DNA of 64,000 nt from Mesorhizobium sp. B2-3-12 (GTDB lineage Bacteria; Pseudomonadota; Alphaproteobacteria; Rhizobiales; Rhizobiaceae), in the NCBI RefSeq assembly GCF_006442205.1, contig NZ_VFVR01000001.1:62001-126000 (forward strand). The letters are read 5' to 3'. The position numbers and the translations under genes are program-made. The notes under the pieces were generated by a model. That model made no database searches. It was not told where the DNA came from and was given only the letters and a program-made list of their open reading frames with translations. Shown in pieces: positions 47,994 to 55,571 of the stretch. Within the stretch, counting starts at the first letter, position 1. The number at the start of each line of letters is the position of its first letter.

Positions 47994-48895
47994 CGAATTC
48001 CCCCCAGTCGCAGCGAGACTACTAGCAGCGCGGCTGCCCAGACAAGCAGTATCGCACCAGCCAGTCGGGTTGGAAGACTGCCCGTCGTCTGTTTTTCAAT
48101 CAGGGTGAACACGCCGATCAGCGCCATCCAGAAGATGTTCATGACGCCCACGGCGAACATCACCAGCATCAACGCCCAGCAGCATCCCAGGCACCAGATA
48201 CCTTGCGCAAGGCCGAGCCGGAAGACACGGGTGGGTCGTGCGCTCCAATTCGAAAACAGGATCGAGAACGGATTCCGGCACTTCGTCAGGCAGGCCTCCT
48301 TGAGGCCGCTGAACTGGTAGAGGCCGGCAAGCAGCAAGGCGAGCGCACCGGCAACGCCAAGCACCGGATCGAACATCCCTCCGGAACCGGCCAATGCGTG
48401 CACGGCAAGTGTCAGTGCCGCAAACAGCATCGAGGCGGCGAACCAGACGCTGAGGTAGCCGGCAACCAGCACAAGCGGATGGACGACTGGCTCCCCCTTG
48501 ATCCGCGCCGTATCGGCGATCTCGCAATAGGTGCGGATCATTGGCGCGGCGGACGGCAGCATCGCGGCGATCGCCATCAAAAACCACATCAGGGTGAGCG
48601 CCAGGGCGCGCGGACCGATGCTTCCACCCAGCGGCGCTGGTGAAAGGCAGAGTGCGAAGAACCGTTCGAGAACGGCCGGCAACGGCAGTTGCGGCAGGCC
48701 GCGCAGCAGAGTATCGCCGGGCGCCCCGCCCCAGGCCTCGGCGCCCCGAATCGCCATCGCGGCAAGCAGCAGCCAGGCCAGTGCTATGCCTGCACCAACG
48801 ACGACATTGACCGTCAGGCGCGGGTTGCGGGCAATATCAGCCGTGGCGCGGCCGGCGCGGTCGAGATGGCTGAAGTCGTCCTGTTGGCCGGTCAT
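47990..48895 (-). CDS. DUF2182 integral membrane protein
   Basis: 301 residues with six to seven transmembrane segments. CLTKCRNP and WCLGCCW in the C-terminal half are conserved cysteine motifs near the membrane face, and MTWFLMAIAAMLPSAAPM-like segment MWFLMAIAAMLPSAAPMI is typical of the COG5486 group (predicted metal-binding integral membrane protein). The family regularly neighbours DUF1326. ATG 48895 (MTGQQDD) is used; ATG 48937 has the SD-like AGGTCAG and would add 14 residues. No function has been established. Confidence 0.82.
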   Translation of the reverse strand: MTGQQDDFSHLDRAGRATADIARNPRLTVNVVVGAGIALAWLLLAAMAIRGAEAWGGAPGDTLLRGLPQLPLPAVLERFFALCLSPAPLGGSIGPRALALTLMWFLMAIAAMLPSAAPMIRTYCEIADTARIKGEPVVHPLVLVAGYLSVWFAASMLFAALTLAVHALAGSGGMFDPVLGVAGALALLLAGLYQFSGLKEACLTKCRNPFSILFSNWSARPTRVFRLGLAQGIWCLGCCWALMLVMFAVGVMNIFWMALIGVFTLIEKQTTGSLPTRLAGAILLVWAAALLVVSLRLGGIR

Positions 48896-49007
48896 GACAC
48901 TCGAATGGGCCGAATCGCCGCGTTGATCAAGCCGCATGATCTGACCTATATGCTCAACGACTGGCAGGTCTGATGGGCCGCCTCGCATCGCAAGCCGGAA
49001 GCCGATC

Positions 49008-50219
49008 TTGGAGCATCAGAAAACAGCGCGGATACTGATCGCCGGCACTGGGCCGGCGGGACTGATCGCCGCGCTCGCGTTCGCCGGCGCCGGGTTCCCG
49101 GTGGCGCTTGTCGGCCCCGATGCTTTGGCCCCCGATGGCCGCACGACGGCGCTCATGAACCCTGCCCTCAAAGTGCTTGAGCGGCTTGATGTCCTCGAAG
49201 ACATCAAGCCCAGGGCCGCCCCCTTGAAAATGATGCGCATCGTCGATGCGACCAACCGGTTGATCCGCAGCTCCGTCGTCACCTTCCGCGCCAGCGAGAT
49301 CGACGAGGACCAGTTTGGCCTGAACCTGCCCAACAGCGTCCTTGGCCCGGCGCTTGCCGGCAAGGTGGCCGCGCATTCCGGGATCGAATGGCGCAGATCG
49401 ATGGTGAAGGCCTGGCATCTCGGCGCCGATAGCGCCCATGCCGACCTCGCCGACGGCAGCGAGGTCAGCGCATCGCTCGCGGTCGCCGCCGATGGACGCC
49501 AGTCGCCGGCCCGCGAGGCGGCGGGCATTTCGACCGCCTCGCGCTCCTACCCACAGGCAGCGCTGGTGCTCAATTTCCATCATAGCCGCGACCATGCCTT
49601 CATCTCGACGGAGTTCCACACCGAGACCGGCCCGTTCACGCAGGTTCCGCTGCCCGGAAATCGCTCGAGTCTCGTCTGGGTGGTGAAGCCCGAGACCGCC
49701 AATGAACTCGCCGCATTGGACGATGCAACGCTTTCGCTTCGGGTCGAGAATCAAATGCAATCGATGCTCGGTCGGGTCTCGGTCGAGCCAGGCCGCCAAA
49801 TCTATCCGCTTTCGACCGCCACCCCCCTTCGGTTCGCGCGCGAACGGGTGGCGCTTGTTGGCGAGGCGGCCCATGTCTTCCCGCCGATCGGCGCGCAAGG
49901 TCTCAACCTTGGCATCAGGGACATCGACGATCTGGTTGGAATCGCAGCCGAGAATCGCGAAGATCCCGGCGCCACGAAAGCGCTTGCAGCCTACGATTTC
50001 AAACGCCGGCCAGATATTCTGGCGCGCAGCACCGCCGTCAATCTGCTCAACATGTCGCTTCTTTCCGACATGCTGCCGGCGCAGATGGCACGCGGCGCTG
50101 GCCTCGGCGTGCTTGGCGGCTTTGCGCCGCTACGCGCCTTCTTCATGCGGGAAGGACTTCGTCCCGGCAGCGGCTTTGCCGCACTTGGCGGCGGTCTAGG
50201 GAAACAGGTCCGGCGCTAG
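49008..50219 (+). CDS. UbiH/UbiF-family FAD-dependent hydroxylase
   Basis: 403 residues of the flavin monooxygenase family acting in ubiquinone ring hydroxylation. FAD motif IAGTGPAGLIAALAFAGAG at residues 10-28, the middle DG motif VAADGRQSPAREA and the C-terminal VGEAAHVFPPIGAQGLNLGIRDI. Start is TTG 49008, with GGAAG 8 bases upstream. It could serve UbiH, UbiF or UbiI steps, which cannot be separated here. Its 3' end overlaps the convergent AEC transporter gene by 24 bases. Confidence 0.9.
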   Translation: MEHQKTARILIAGTGPAGLIAALAFAGAGFPVALVGPDALAPDGRTTALMNPALKVLERLDVLEDIKPRAAPLKMMRIVDATNRLIRSSVVTFRASEIDEDQFGLNLPNSVLGPALAGKVAAHSGIEWRRSMVKAWHLGADSAHADLADGSEVSASLAVAADGRQSPAREAAGISTASRSYPQAALVLNFHHSRDHAFISTEFHTETGPFTQVPLPGNRSSLVWVVKPETANELAALDDATLSLRVENQMQSMLGRVSVEPGRQIYPLSTATPLRFARERVALVGEAAHVFPPIGAQGLNLGIRDIDDLVGIAAENREDPGATKALAAYDFKRRPDILARSTAVNLLNMSLLSDMLPAQMARGAGLGVLGGFAPLRAFFMREGLRPGSGFAALGGGLGKQVRR

Positions 50220-51158
50220 GACGCCGTGGCGGATCAGATAAAGCAGCCCTGTCACCGTCGCCACCGAGAGGCAGGTCGTGATCAATATGCTCGCGGAGGC
50301 GCGCTGCACCCAGACGCCATATTGCTGGGCAATGACGAAGACATTGGTTGCGGTCGGCAACGCCGCCAGAAGCACCGCCGAAAACACCCAGGCTCCGGAG
50401 AAATTGCCGATCCAACTCAACATTACATAGCACAGCAGCGGATGCAGGATCAGTTTCAGCACCGCGATCGCACCCACCTCATGCGGCACCCGGTTGAGGG
50501 GCCTGAGCGCAAGCGTGACGCCCATGGCGAACAGCGCGCAAGGTGCCGCGGCCCGGGAAAGATATTCCAGGAACCGATCCGCCGCCACGGGCGGTCTGAA
50601 GCCGATATAAGCGGCGCCGACGCCGAGCGCGGTCGCGATGATGAACGGATGCAGCACAATCTTGCGCGAGACGCCCAGCACAAGCCGGGACGGCGCCGTC
50701 TTTTCGGCGCCCGACAGCGCCATCATCATCGGCGCGATGGCAAAATGCATGATGTTTTCGAAGCAGAATATCAGGGCGACCGGCACGGCCGCCTCTTCGC
50801 CGAATGCCAGCAGCGCCAACCCGGGACCCATATAGCCGATGTTGCCATAGGCCGCCGCCAGCGCCTTGATGGTCGACTGCGCGATCTCGCCGCGCGACAG
50901 CAGGACGGATCCCACGAACATCAACGAGAATATCAGATAGGTCGAAACGACCGAGCCGAAAATGAAACGCCACTCCGTCAACTTTTCGAACGGCGTCTTG
51001 GCAAGCAGTTGGAAGAACAGCGCCGGCAGCGCGACATAAACGATGAAGGTGTTCATCCAGCCGAGCGCTTCCAGCGGCTGCCTGGTGATGCGCGCAACCA
51101 GGAAACCCACGAAAATCAGGCCGAAGAACGGAAGAACAAGACCGACGACGTCAGACAT
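50196..51158 (-). CDS. AEC-family (auxin efflux carrier-like) transporter
   Basis: 320 residues with about ten hydrophobic segments in two repeats, starting VVGLVLPFFGLIFVGFLVARI. AYGNIGYMGPGLALLAFG is the conserved centre of the first half and ALPTATNVFVIAQQYG that of the second. Family members export malonate, malate or amino-acid derivatives, so the substrate is not predictable. No operon partner. Confidence 0.88.
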   Translation of the reverse strand: MSDVVGLVLPFFGLIFVGFLVARITRQPLEALGWMNTFIVYVALPALFFQLLAKTPFEKLTEWRFIFGSVVSTYLIFSLMFVGSVLLSRGEIAQSTIKALAAAYGNIGYMGPGLALLAFGEEAAVPVALIFCFENIMHFAIAPMMMALSGAEKTAPSRLVLGVSRKIVLHPFIIATALGVGAAYIGFRPPVAADRFLEYLSRAAAPCALFAMGVTLALRPLNRVPHEVGAIAVLKLILHPLLCYVMLSWIGNFSGAWVFSAVLLAALPTATNVFVIAQQYGVWVQRASASILITTCLSVATVTGLLYLIRHGVLAPDLFP

Positions 51159-51275
51159 TTGAACGCTTGGCTAGAAACCTTCATACGGGGCTAGCCCGTA
51201 GCTTAAAGGCGCGTCAAGCGTGCCGGGATTGAATTGACTCGGAGTCTGCGCCAGATAAAGCCAAGGAATTCAGTG

Positions 51276-51608
51276 GTGAGTACGATGAAAACGGCCAAAT
51301 TCGCGATCGGACAGGTGGTTCGCCACCGGTTGTTTCCATTCCGAGGCATCATTTTCGACGTCGATCCGCAATTCGCCAACACCGACGAATGGTACGAGGC
51401 CATTCCAGCCGACGTGCGGCCGCGCAAGGACCAGCCGTTCTATCATCTGCTCGCCGAGAATTCGGAGACCGAATACATCGCCTATGTGTCCGAGCAGAAT
51501 CTGCTCGAGGATCAGTCGGGGGAGCCGGTCCGCCACCCGCAGATCAAGGAGATGTTCGACAAGAAGCCGGATGGGCGCTACGCGCCGAAACGGCAATCCA
51601 GGCACTGA
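51276..51608 (+). CDS. hspQ: Heat shock protein HspQ
   Basis: 110 residues of the HspQ (YccV) hemimethylated-DNA-binding-like family: KFAIGQVVRHRLFPFRGIIFDVDP, WYEAIPADVRPRKDQPFYHLLAE and YIAYVSEQNLLEDQSGEPVRHP. It acts as a specificity-enhancing factor for Lon protease in other bacteria. GTG 51276 is favoured because AAGGA lies 8 bases before it; ATG 51285 would be 17 bases away. A terminator follows. Confidence 0.93.
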   Translation: MSTMKTAKFAIGQVVRHRLFPFRGIIFDVDPQFANTDEWYEAIPADVRPRKDQPFYHLLAENSETEYIAYVSEQNLLEDQSGEPVRHPQIKEMFDKKPDGRYAPKRQSRH

Positions 51609-51639
51609 CCGCCCGAGACATGCGGCATTCCGGGAACGA

Positions 51640-51668
51640 AAAAAGCGGGGCAAAGGACCCCGCTTTTT
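51640..51668. terminator. Bidirectional terminator between hspQ and the IalB-like gene
   Basis: Stem AAAAAGCGGGG / CCCCGCTTTTT with a CAAAGGA loop, giving a T-run on both strands. It closes hspQ and the convergent ialB-like gene. Confidence 0.9.
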
Positions 51669-51702
51669 CTTGGCTTGAAATGACCCGGTGAGTGACGGAC
51701 GA

Positions 51703-52332
51703 TCAGTTGGCGGTCTTCGCCTTGTCCTGCTCGTCCTTGAGCTTCTTGGCGAAGTCCTGGTTGTTCTTGGCGACGAAGTCCTGCAGCTTCTTCTGCCGGT
51801 CCTCGATATCCGACTGCTGCAGCGGCGGGCCGTCATAGGCGCCGCTAAAGCCCTGTAGCGCGATCTTGATCGGGTTGGCCTGGTTCTGGAAGTTGATCGA
51901 GGTCAGCGTGATGCCCTGGCCCTTCTTGAACGAGGCGACGAGCTGGTCGGTCAGCGGCACTTCCGCCACGCAACGATCCGGGAAGCAGATGACATAGTCG
52001 AGCTTCTGGGCTTTGCCGGTGTCGATCTGCAGTCCGATGCCGGGAGGCACGAGGCGGCCGGTCGGGACGGTCACCTGGAACACTTTGCGGTTCACCTTGC
52101 CCTTGAGCTCGATCAGGCTGACGCCAGTGACGAGCTGGCCGTTGCCAGCGGTGACGATGTTCTGGACGTTGCAGATGTCGACGTCTTCCTGCTTGGTGCA
52201 GGCCTTGAACCAGCCCTGTGGAATCTGCGGCTGCTGCTGGGCGGAAGCCGAAGGGAGGCCCGCGCCGAGGAAGCCGACCACGCCCGCGGCCATGACCGAC
52301 AGGCGGTACGCATTGCTGTTCAGGCTCGTCAT
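51703..52332 (-). CDS. Invasion-associated locus B (IalB)-family exported protein
   Basis: 209 residues with a signal peptide (VMAAGVVGFLGAGLPSASA). IPQGWFKACTKQEDVDICNVQNIVTAGNGQLVTGVSLIE is typical of the IalB family; the paired cysteines (ACTK, DICN and CFPDRC) probably form disulfides. A long Lys/Asp/Gln-rich C-terminal helix (QSDIEDRQKKLQDFVAKNNQDFAKKLK) may be a coiled coil. ATG 52332 has AGAGGA 10 bases upstream. In Bartonella IalB aids erythrocyte invasion; here the role is unknown. Confidence 0.88.
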   Translation of the reverse strand: MTSLNSNAYRLSVMAAGVVGFLGAGLPSASAQQQPQIPQGWFKACTKQEDVDICNVQNIVTAGNGQLVTGVSLIELKGKVNRKVFQVTVPTGRLVPPGIGLQIDTGKAQKLDYVICFPDRCVAEVPLTDQLVASFKKGQGITLTSINFQNQANPIKIALQGFSGAYDGPPLQQSDIEDRQKKLQDFVAKNNQDFAKKLKDEQDKAKTAN

Positions 52333-52563
52333 GTCGTGCACTTCCTCTCAATGATCCCGGGACCGGCTTCTTCGTGCCCTGTGGTCCAGCTACCTGTTGC
52401 CGAAATGAGGCAACAGAATGACTTCGGACGGCGTGTTACACTGCAAGCTGGATCGAATCCAGCCCGGTATCTGCGATTCTTGGCAACGACATTGGCGGGC
52501 GCGCGGTTGGCTCATGCTAGGGTGCGCACCGAATCATCAAGCCGACCTGTGAAGGAGACGGTC

Positions 52564-54384
52564 ATGGGCCGCGTTCTTGTTTGGCTGATCGCCGCACTAT
52601 CGCTTTTCACCCTTTCGCCGCGGCCAGCCATGTCGGAACCCAAGCACGCTATCGCCATGCAGGGCGAGCCGGCACTGCCACCCGACTATACCCACTTCGA
52701 CTACGTCAATCCCGATGCGCCGAAAGGCGGCAACATCACCTATTGCGTGGTCGGCAGCTTCGACAATCTCAATCCGTTCATCCTGAAGAGCCTGCGCACC
52801 ACCGCGCGCGGCATGATGGATCTGACCTACGGCAACCTCGTTTTCGAGCCGCTGATGCAGCGCAATTACGACGAGGCCTTCAGTCTCTATGGCCTGCTCG
52901 CCGACAGCGCCGATATGGATCCTGAGCGCAAGTCGATCGAATTCCACCTCAATCCCAATGCGAAATGGTCCGACGGCGAGCCGGTGACGCCGGAGGACGT
53001 GCTGTTCACCTACGATGTCTATACCGACAAGGGGCGCCCGCCCTACAGCGCACGCATGAGCCTGATCTCCAAGCTTGAAAAGACCGGCGATCACAGCGTG
53101 CGCTTCACCTTCAACGACAAGGCCAATCGTGAAACGCCCCTGATCATCGCGCTGACGCCGATCCTGCCGAAACATGCCTTCAACAAGGAGACTTTCGACA
53201 AGACAACGCTGAAGCCGCTGATCGGCAGCGGACCTTATACAATTGCCCAGGTGGCACCCGGTCAACGCATCGTGTTCAAGCGCAATCCCGATTATTGGGG
53301 CAAGGATGTTCCAGCCAAGCGCGGCTTCGACAATTATGACCAGATCACCATCGAGTATTTTCTCAACGCCAACGCCAAGCTCGAGGCCTTCAAGAAAGGC
53401 CTCTGCGCGATCGATGACGACAGCGATCCGGTCAAGCGTGAGCGCGATCTCGATTTCCCGGCCTTCCACAGGGGTGAGGTGATCGCCGAGACCTTCGACA
53501 CCGGCATTCCGCCCGTCGTGACCGGTTTCCTGTTCAATACGAGGTTGCAGAAGTTCTCCAACCCGACGGTGCGGCGTGCACTCGGCATGCTCTACGACTT
53601 CGAGTGGGCCAACAAGAATCTGTTCGGCGGCAAATACGCGCGCGCGATGAGTTATTGGCAGAATTCCGAGCTCTCCGCGCTTGGCCACCCGGCCGACGAC
53701 AGGGAAAAAGCACTTCTGGCCCCTTACCCCGGCCGCGTACCGGCCGATGTCATGGACGGTACATACCGCCCGCCTGTCACCGATGGTTCGGGGCAGGATC
53801 GCAGGGTGTTGAAAGCTGCCTTCGATCTGCTGAAAAGCATCGGCTATCACGTCAAGGACGGGACGATGCTCGATCCGAACGGGCAACCCTTCGGTTTCGA
53901 GATTCTGGTCGCCTCTCAGGATGAGGAGCGCCTCGCCGGCATCTATCAGCGAACACTGGAGAAGATCGGCATCGATGTTACCATTCGCAGCCTTGACGGC
54001 GACCAGATCCAGTCCCGCAAGCAGCGCTTCGATTTCGAGGCTCTGATCGGATCGAGTGGCTTCAACAACTCGCTGTCGCCGGGCTTCGAACAGCTCGGAC
54101 GCTGGGGATCCGAGGCGGCCAAGGCCGAAGGTTCCTTCAATCTCGCCGGGGTCGCGGATCCGGCGGTTGATGCGGCTATCGAGGCGATGTTGCGCGCTCG
54201 TTCGAAGGAAGACTACGTCGCTGCCGTCAGGGTCCTCGACCGCCTGTTGATCTCCGGCAACTACATGGTGCCGACCCAGTACAACACACAGCAATGGATC
54301 GCCTACTGGAGCTACTTGGAACATCCGAAGAAGACGCCCATATTCGGGTACCAACTGCCTACCTGGTGGCGCAAGACCAATTGA
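52564..54384 (+). CDS. Extracellular solute-binding protein, YejA-like (family 5)
   Basis: 606-residue periplasmic binding protein with signal peptide (LIAALSLFTLSPRPAMS). HAIAMQGEPALPPDYTHFDYVNPDAPKGG, LYGLLADSADMDPERKSIEFHLNPNAKWSDGEPVTPEDV and YWGKDVPAKRGFDNYD are typical of the YejA/oligopeptide-binding group. A strong GAAGGAG precedes the ATG. No permease or ATPase lies beside it, so it must work with proteins coded elsewhere. The isomerase gene follows by 16 bases. Confidence 0.92.
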   Translation: MGRVLVWLIAALSLFTLSPRPAMSEPKHAIAMQGEPALPPDYTHFDYVNPDAPKGGNITYCVVGSFDNLNPFILKSLRTTARGMMDLTYGNLVFEPLMQRNYDEAFSLYGLLADSADMDPERKSIEFHLNPNAKWSDGEPVTPEDVLFTYDVYTDKGRPPYSARMSLISKLEKTGDHSVRFTFNDKANRETPLIIALTPILPKHAFNKETFDKTTLKPLIGSGPYTIAQVAPGQRIVFKRNPDYWGKDVPAKRGFDNYDQITIEYFLNANAKLEAFKKGLCAIDDDSDPVKRERDLDFPAFHRGEVIAETFDTGIPPVVTGFLFNTRLQKFSNPTVRRALGMLYDFEWANKNLFGGKYARAMSYWQNSELSALGHPADDREKALLAPYPGRVPADVMDGTYRPPVTDGSGQDRRVLKAAFDLLKSIGYHVKDGTMLDPNGQPFGFEILVASQDEERLAGIYQRTLEKIGIDVTIRSLDGDQIQSRKQRFDFEALIGSSGFNNSLSPGFEQLGRWGSEAAKAEGSFNLAGVADPAVDAAIEAMLRARSKEDYVAAVRVLDRLLISGNYMVPTQYNTQQWIAYWSYLEHPKKTPIFGYQLPTWWRKTN

Positions 54385-54400
54385 AGGATCAGAGATCGAT

Positions 54401-55081
54401 ATGAGCGAATCGAACGCCATTACCGTCGATGTGGTGTCCGACGTCGTCTGCCCCTGGTGCTTCATCGGTCAGAAGCGGCTGGACAAGGCGGTCGCCGCGG
54501 CCGCGGATGTCGAGGTGCATATACGCTGGCGGCCGTTCCAGCTTGATCCGACCATTCCGCGGCAAGGCAAGGACCGCCGCGAATACATGCTGGCTAAGTT
54601 CGGCAGCGACGAGCGCATTCGCGAAATTCATGCCCGCATCGAACCGCTTGGCGAGGCCGAGGGCATCTCCTTCGCCTTCGATGCCATAAAGGTGGCGCCG
54701 AACACGCTCGACGCGCATCGTCTGATCCGCTGGGCCGGTGCCACCGGCGAGGATGTTCAGAACCGGCTGGTGCGCCGCCTGTTCCAGTTGAATTTCGAGG
54801 AAGGCGCCAATATCGGCGACCACACCGTGCTGGTCGAAGCCGCCCGCGAGGCCGGCATGGACGCCTCGGTTGTCGCCACGCTCCTGCCGAGCGACGCCGA
54901 CGTCGAGGCGGTTGGCACGGAAATCGCCACCGCTTCGCGCATGGGCATCACGGGCGTGCCGTGCTTTTTGCTTGAAGGCAAATATGCCGTGATGGGTGCA
55001 CAGGACGTCGACACGCTGGCCGACGCGATCCGTCAGGTCGCGGCAGCCAAGGCGCGTGGCGAGTTGGAAACGGCCGGCTGA
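54401..55081 (+). CDS. DsbA-family oxidoreductase (FrnE/2-hydroxychromene-carboxylate-isomerase-like)
   Basis: 226 residues with a thioredoxin-like fold and the redox motif CPWC in VSDVVCPWCFIGQKRL (residues 14-29). GITGVPCFLLEGKY holds the cis-proline loop with an extra Cys. No signal peptide, so it acts in the cytoplasm, as FrnE does. It probably lies in the same transcript as the binding-protein gene before it, with a 16-base gap. Substrates are unknown. Confidence 0.9.
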   Translation: MSESNAITVDVVSDVVCPWCFIGQKRLDKAVAAAADVEVHIRWRPFQLDPTIPRQGKDRREYMLAKFGSDERIREIHARIEPLGEAEGISFAFDAIKVAPNTLDAHRLIRWAGATGEDVQNRLVRRLFQLNFEEGANIGDHTVLVEAAREAGMDASVVATLLPSDADVEAVGTEIATASRMGITGVPCFLLEGKYAVMGAQDVDTLADAIRQVAAAKARGELETAG

Positions 55082-55571
55082 GGCCAGCCATCTCGCAGCG
55101 ATAGCATGAGCTGGCGTCGCGTGAGCAACCGGGCTCCCGGCCGCCATGAATCGGACATCAAGGAAGGCGTTGTTCGGGAATTCTGGTCGGTTCCCGACGA
55201 AAAATTTGTCCCGCCAACAGGATTTTTGATTCACAAAACCGTGTGCGGAGCTTCCCTTAGGGAAGATATTCCGCAGCTACGTTATCTATGCGTAAATAGC
55301 TGAATATCTATATATTTTCTAACTGTTGCCAGTCGTTCGGTTGGCGATTCAATCCTCGATATGTTGCCTCAGGGCAACGGCTGCGGACGCAATCCCGTCT
55401 GCCCGCTTTAAAAATTAATGGAAAATGATCAATTGGTGTTACCATCCGTAACAAAACAAAAAAGGTTTGGGCGGGATCGTGATTCGGATCGGCAGACGAT
55501 CGCAAGCGTCAGTACCGGATGGACTACACCGCGACGCCGCGGGGCAGTCGCACCTGACACCGGTATCCTCG
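55082..55571. other. AT-rich gene-free region with a long inverted repeat
   Basis: 490 bases with no credible gene and much lower GC than the surroundings in 55200-55480. It contains TGCGGA-g-CTTCCCT-t-AGGGAAG-atat-TCCGCA (55244-55275), an almost uninterrupted inverted repeat, and a second small repeat GTTAC/GTAAC (55438-55452). It could contain the regulatory region of the downstream ABC transporter gene. The repeat has a one-base centre, so it fits a protein-binding dyad better than an RNA hairpin. Confidence 0.5.

Noticed and set aside
52597..54465. 622-codon minus-strand frame
   Set aside because: Antisense of the YejA-like binding-protein gene.
55106..55303. 65-codon plus-strand frame in the AT-rich gap
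   Set aside because: No SD, no family pattern, and it overlaps the inverted repeat; probably not translated.
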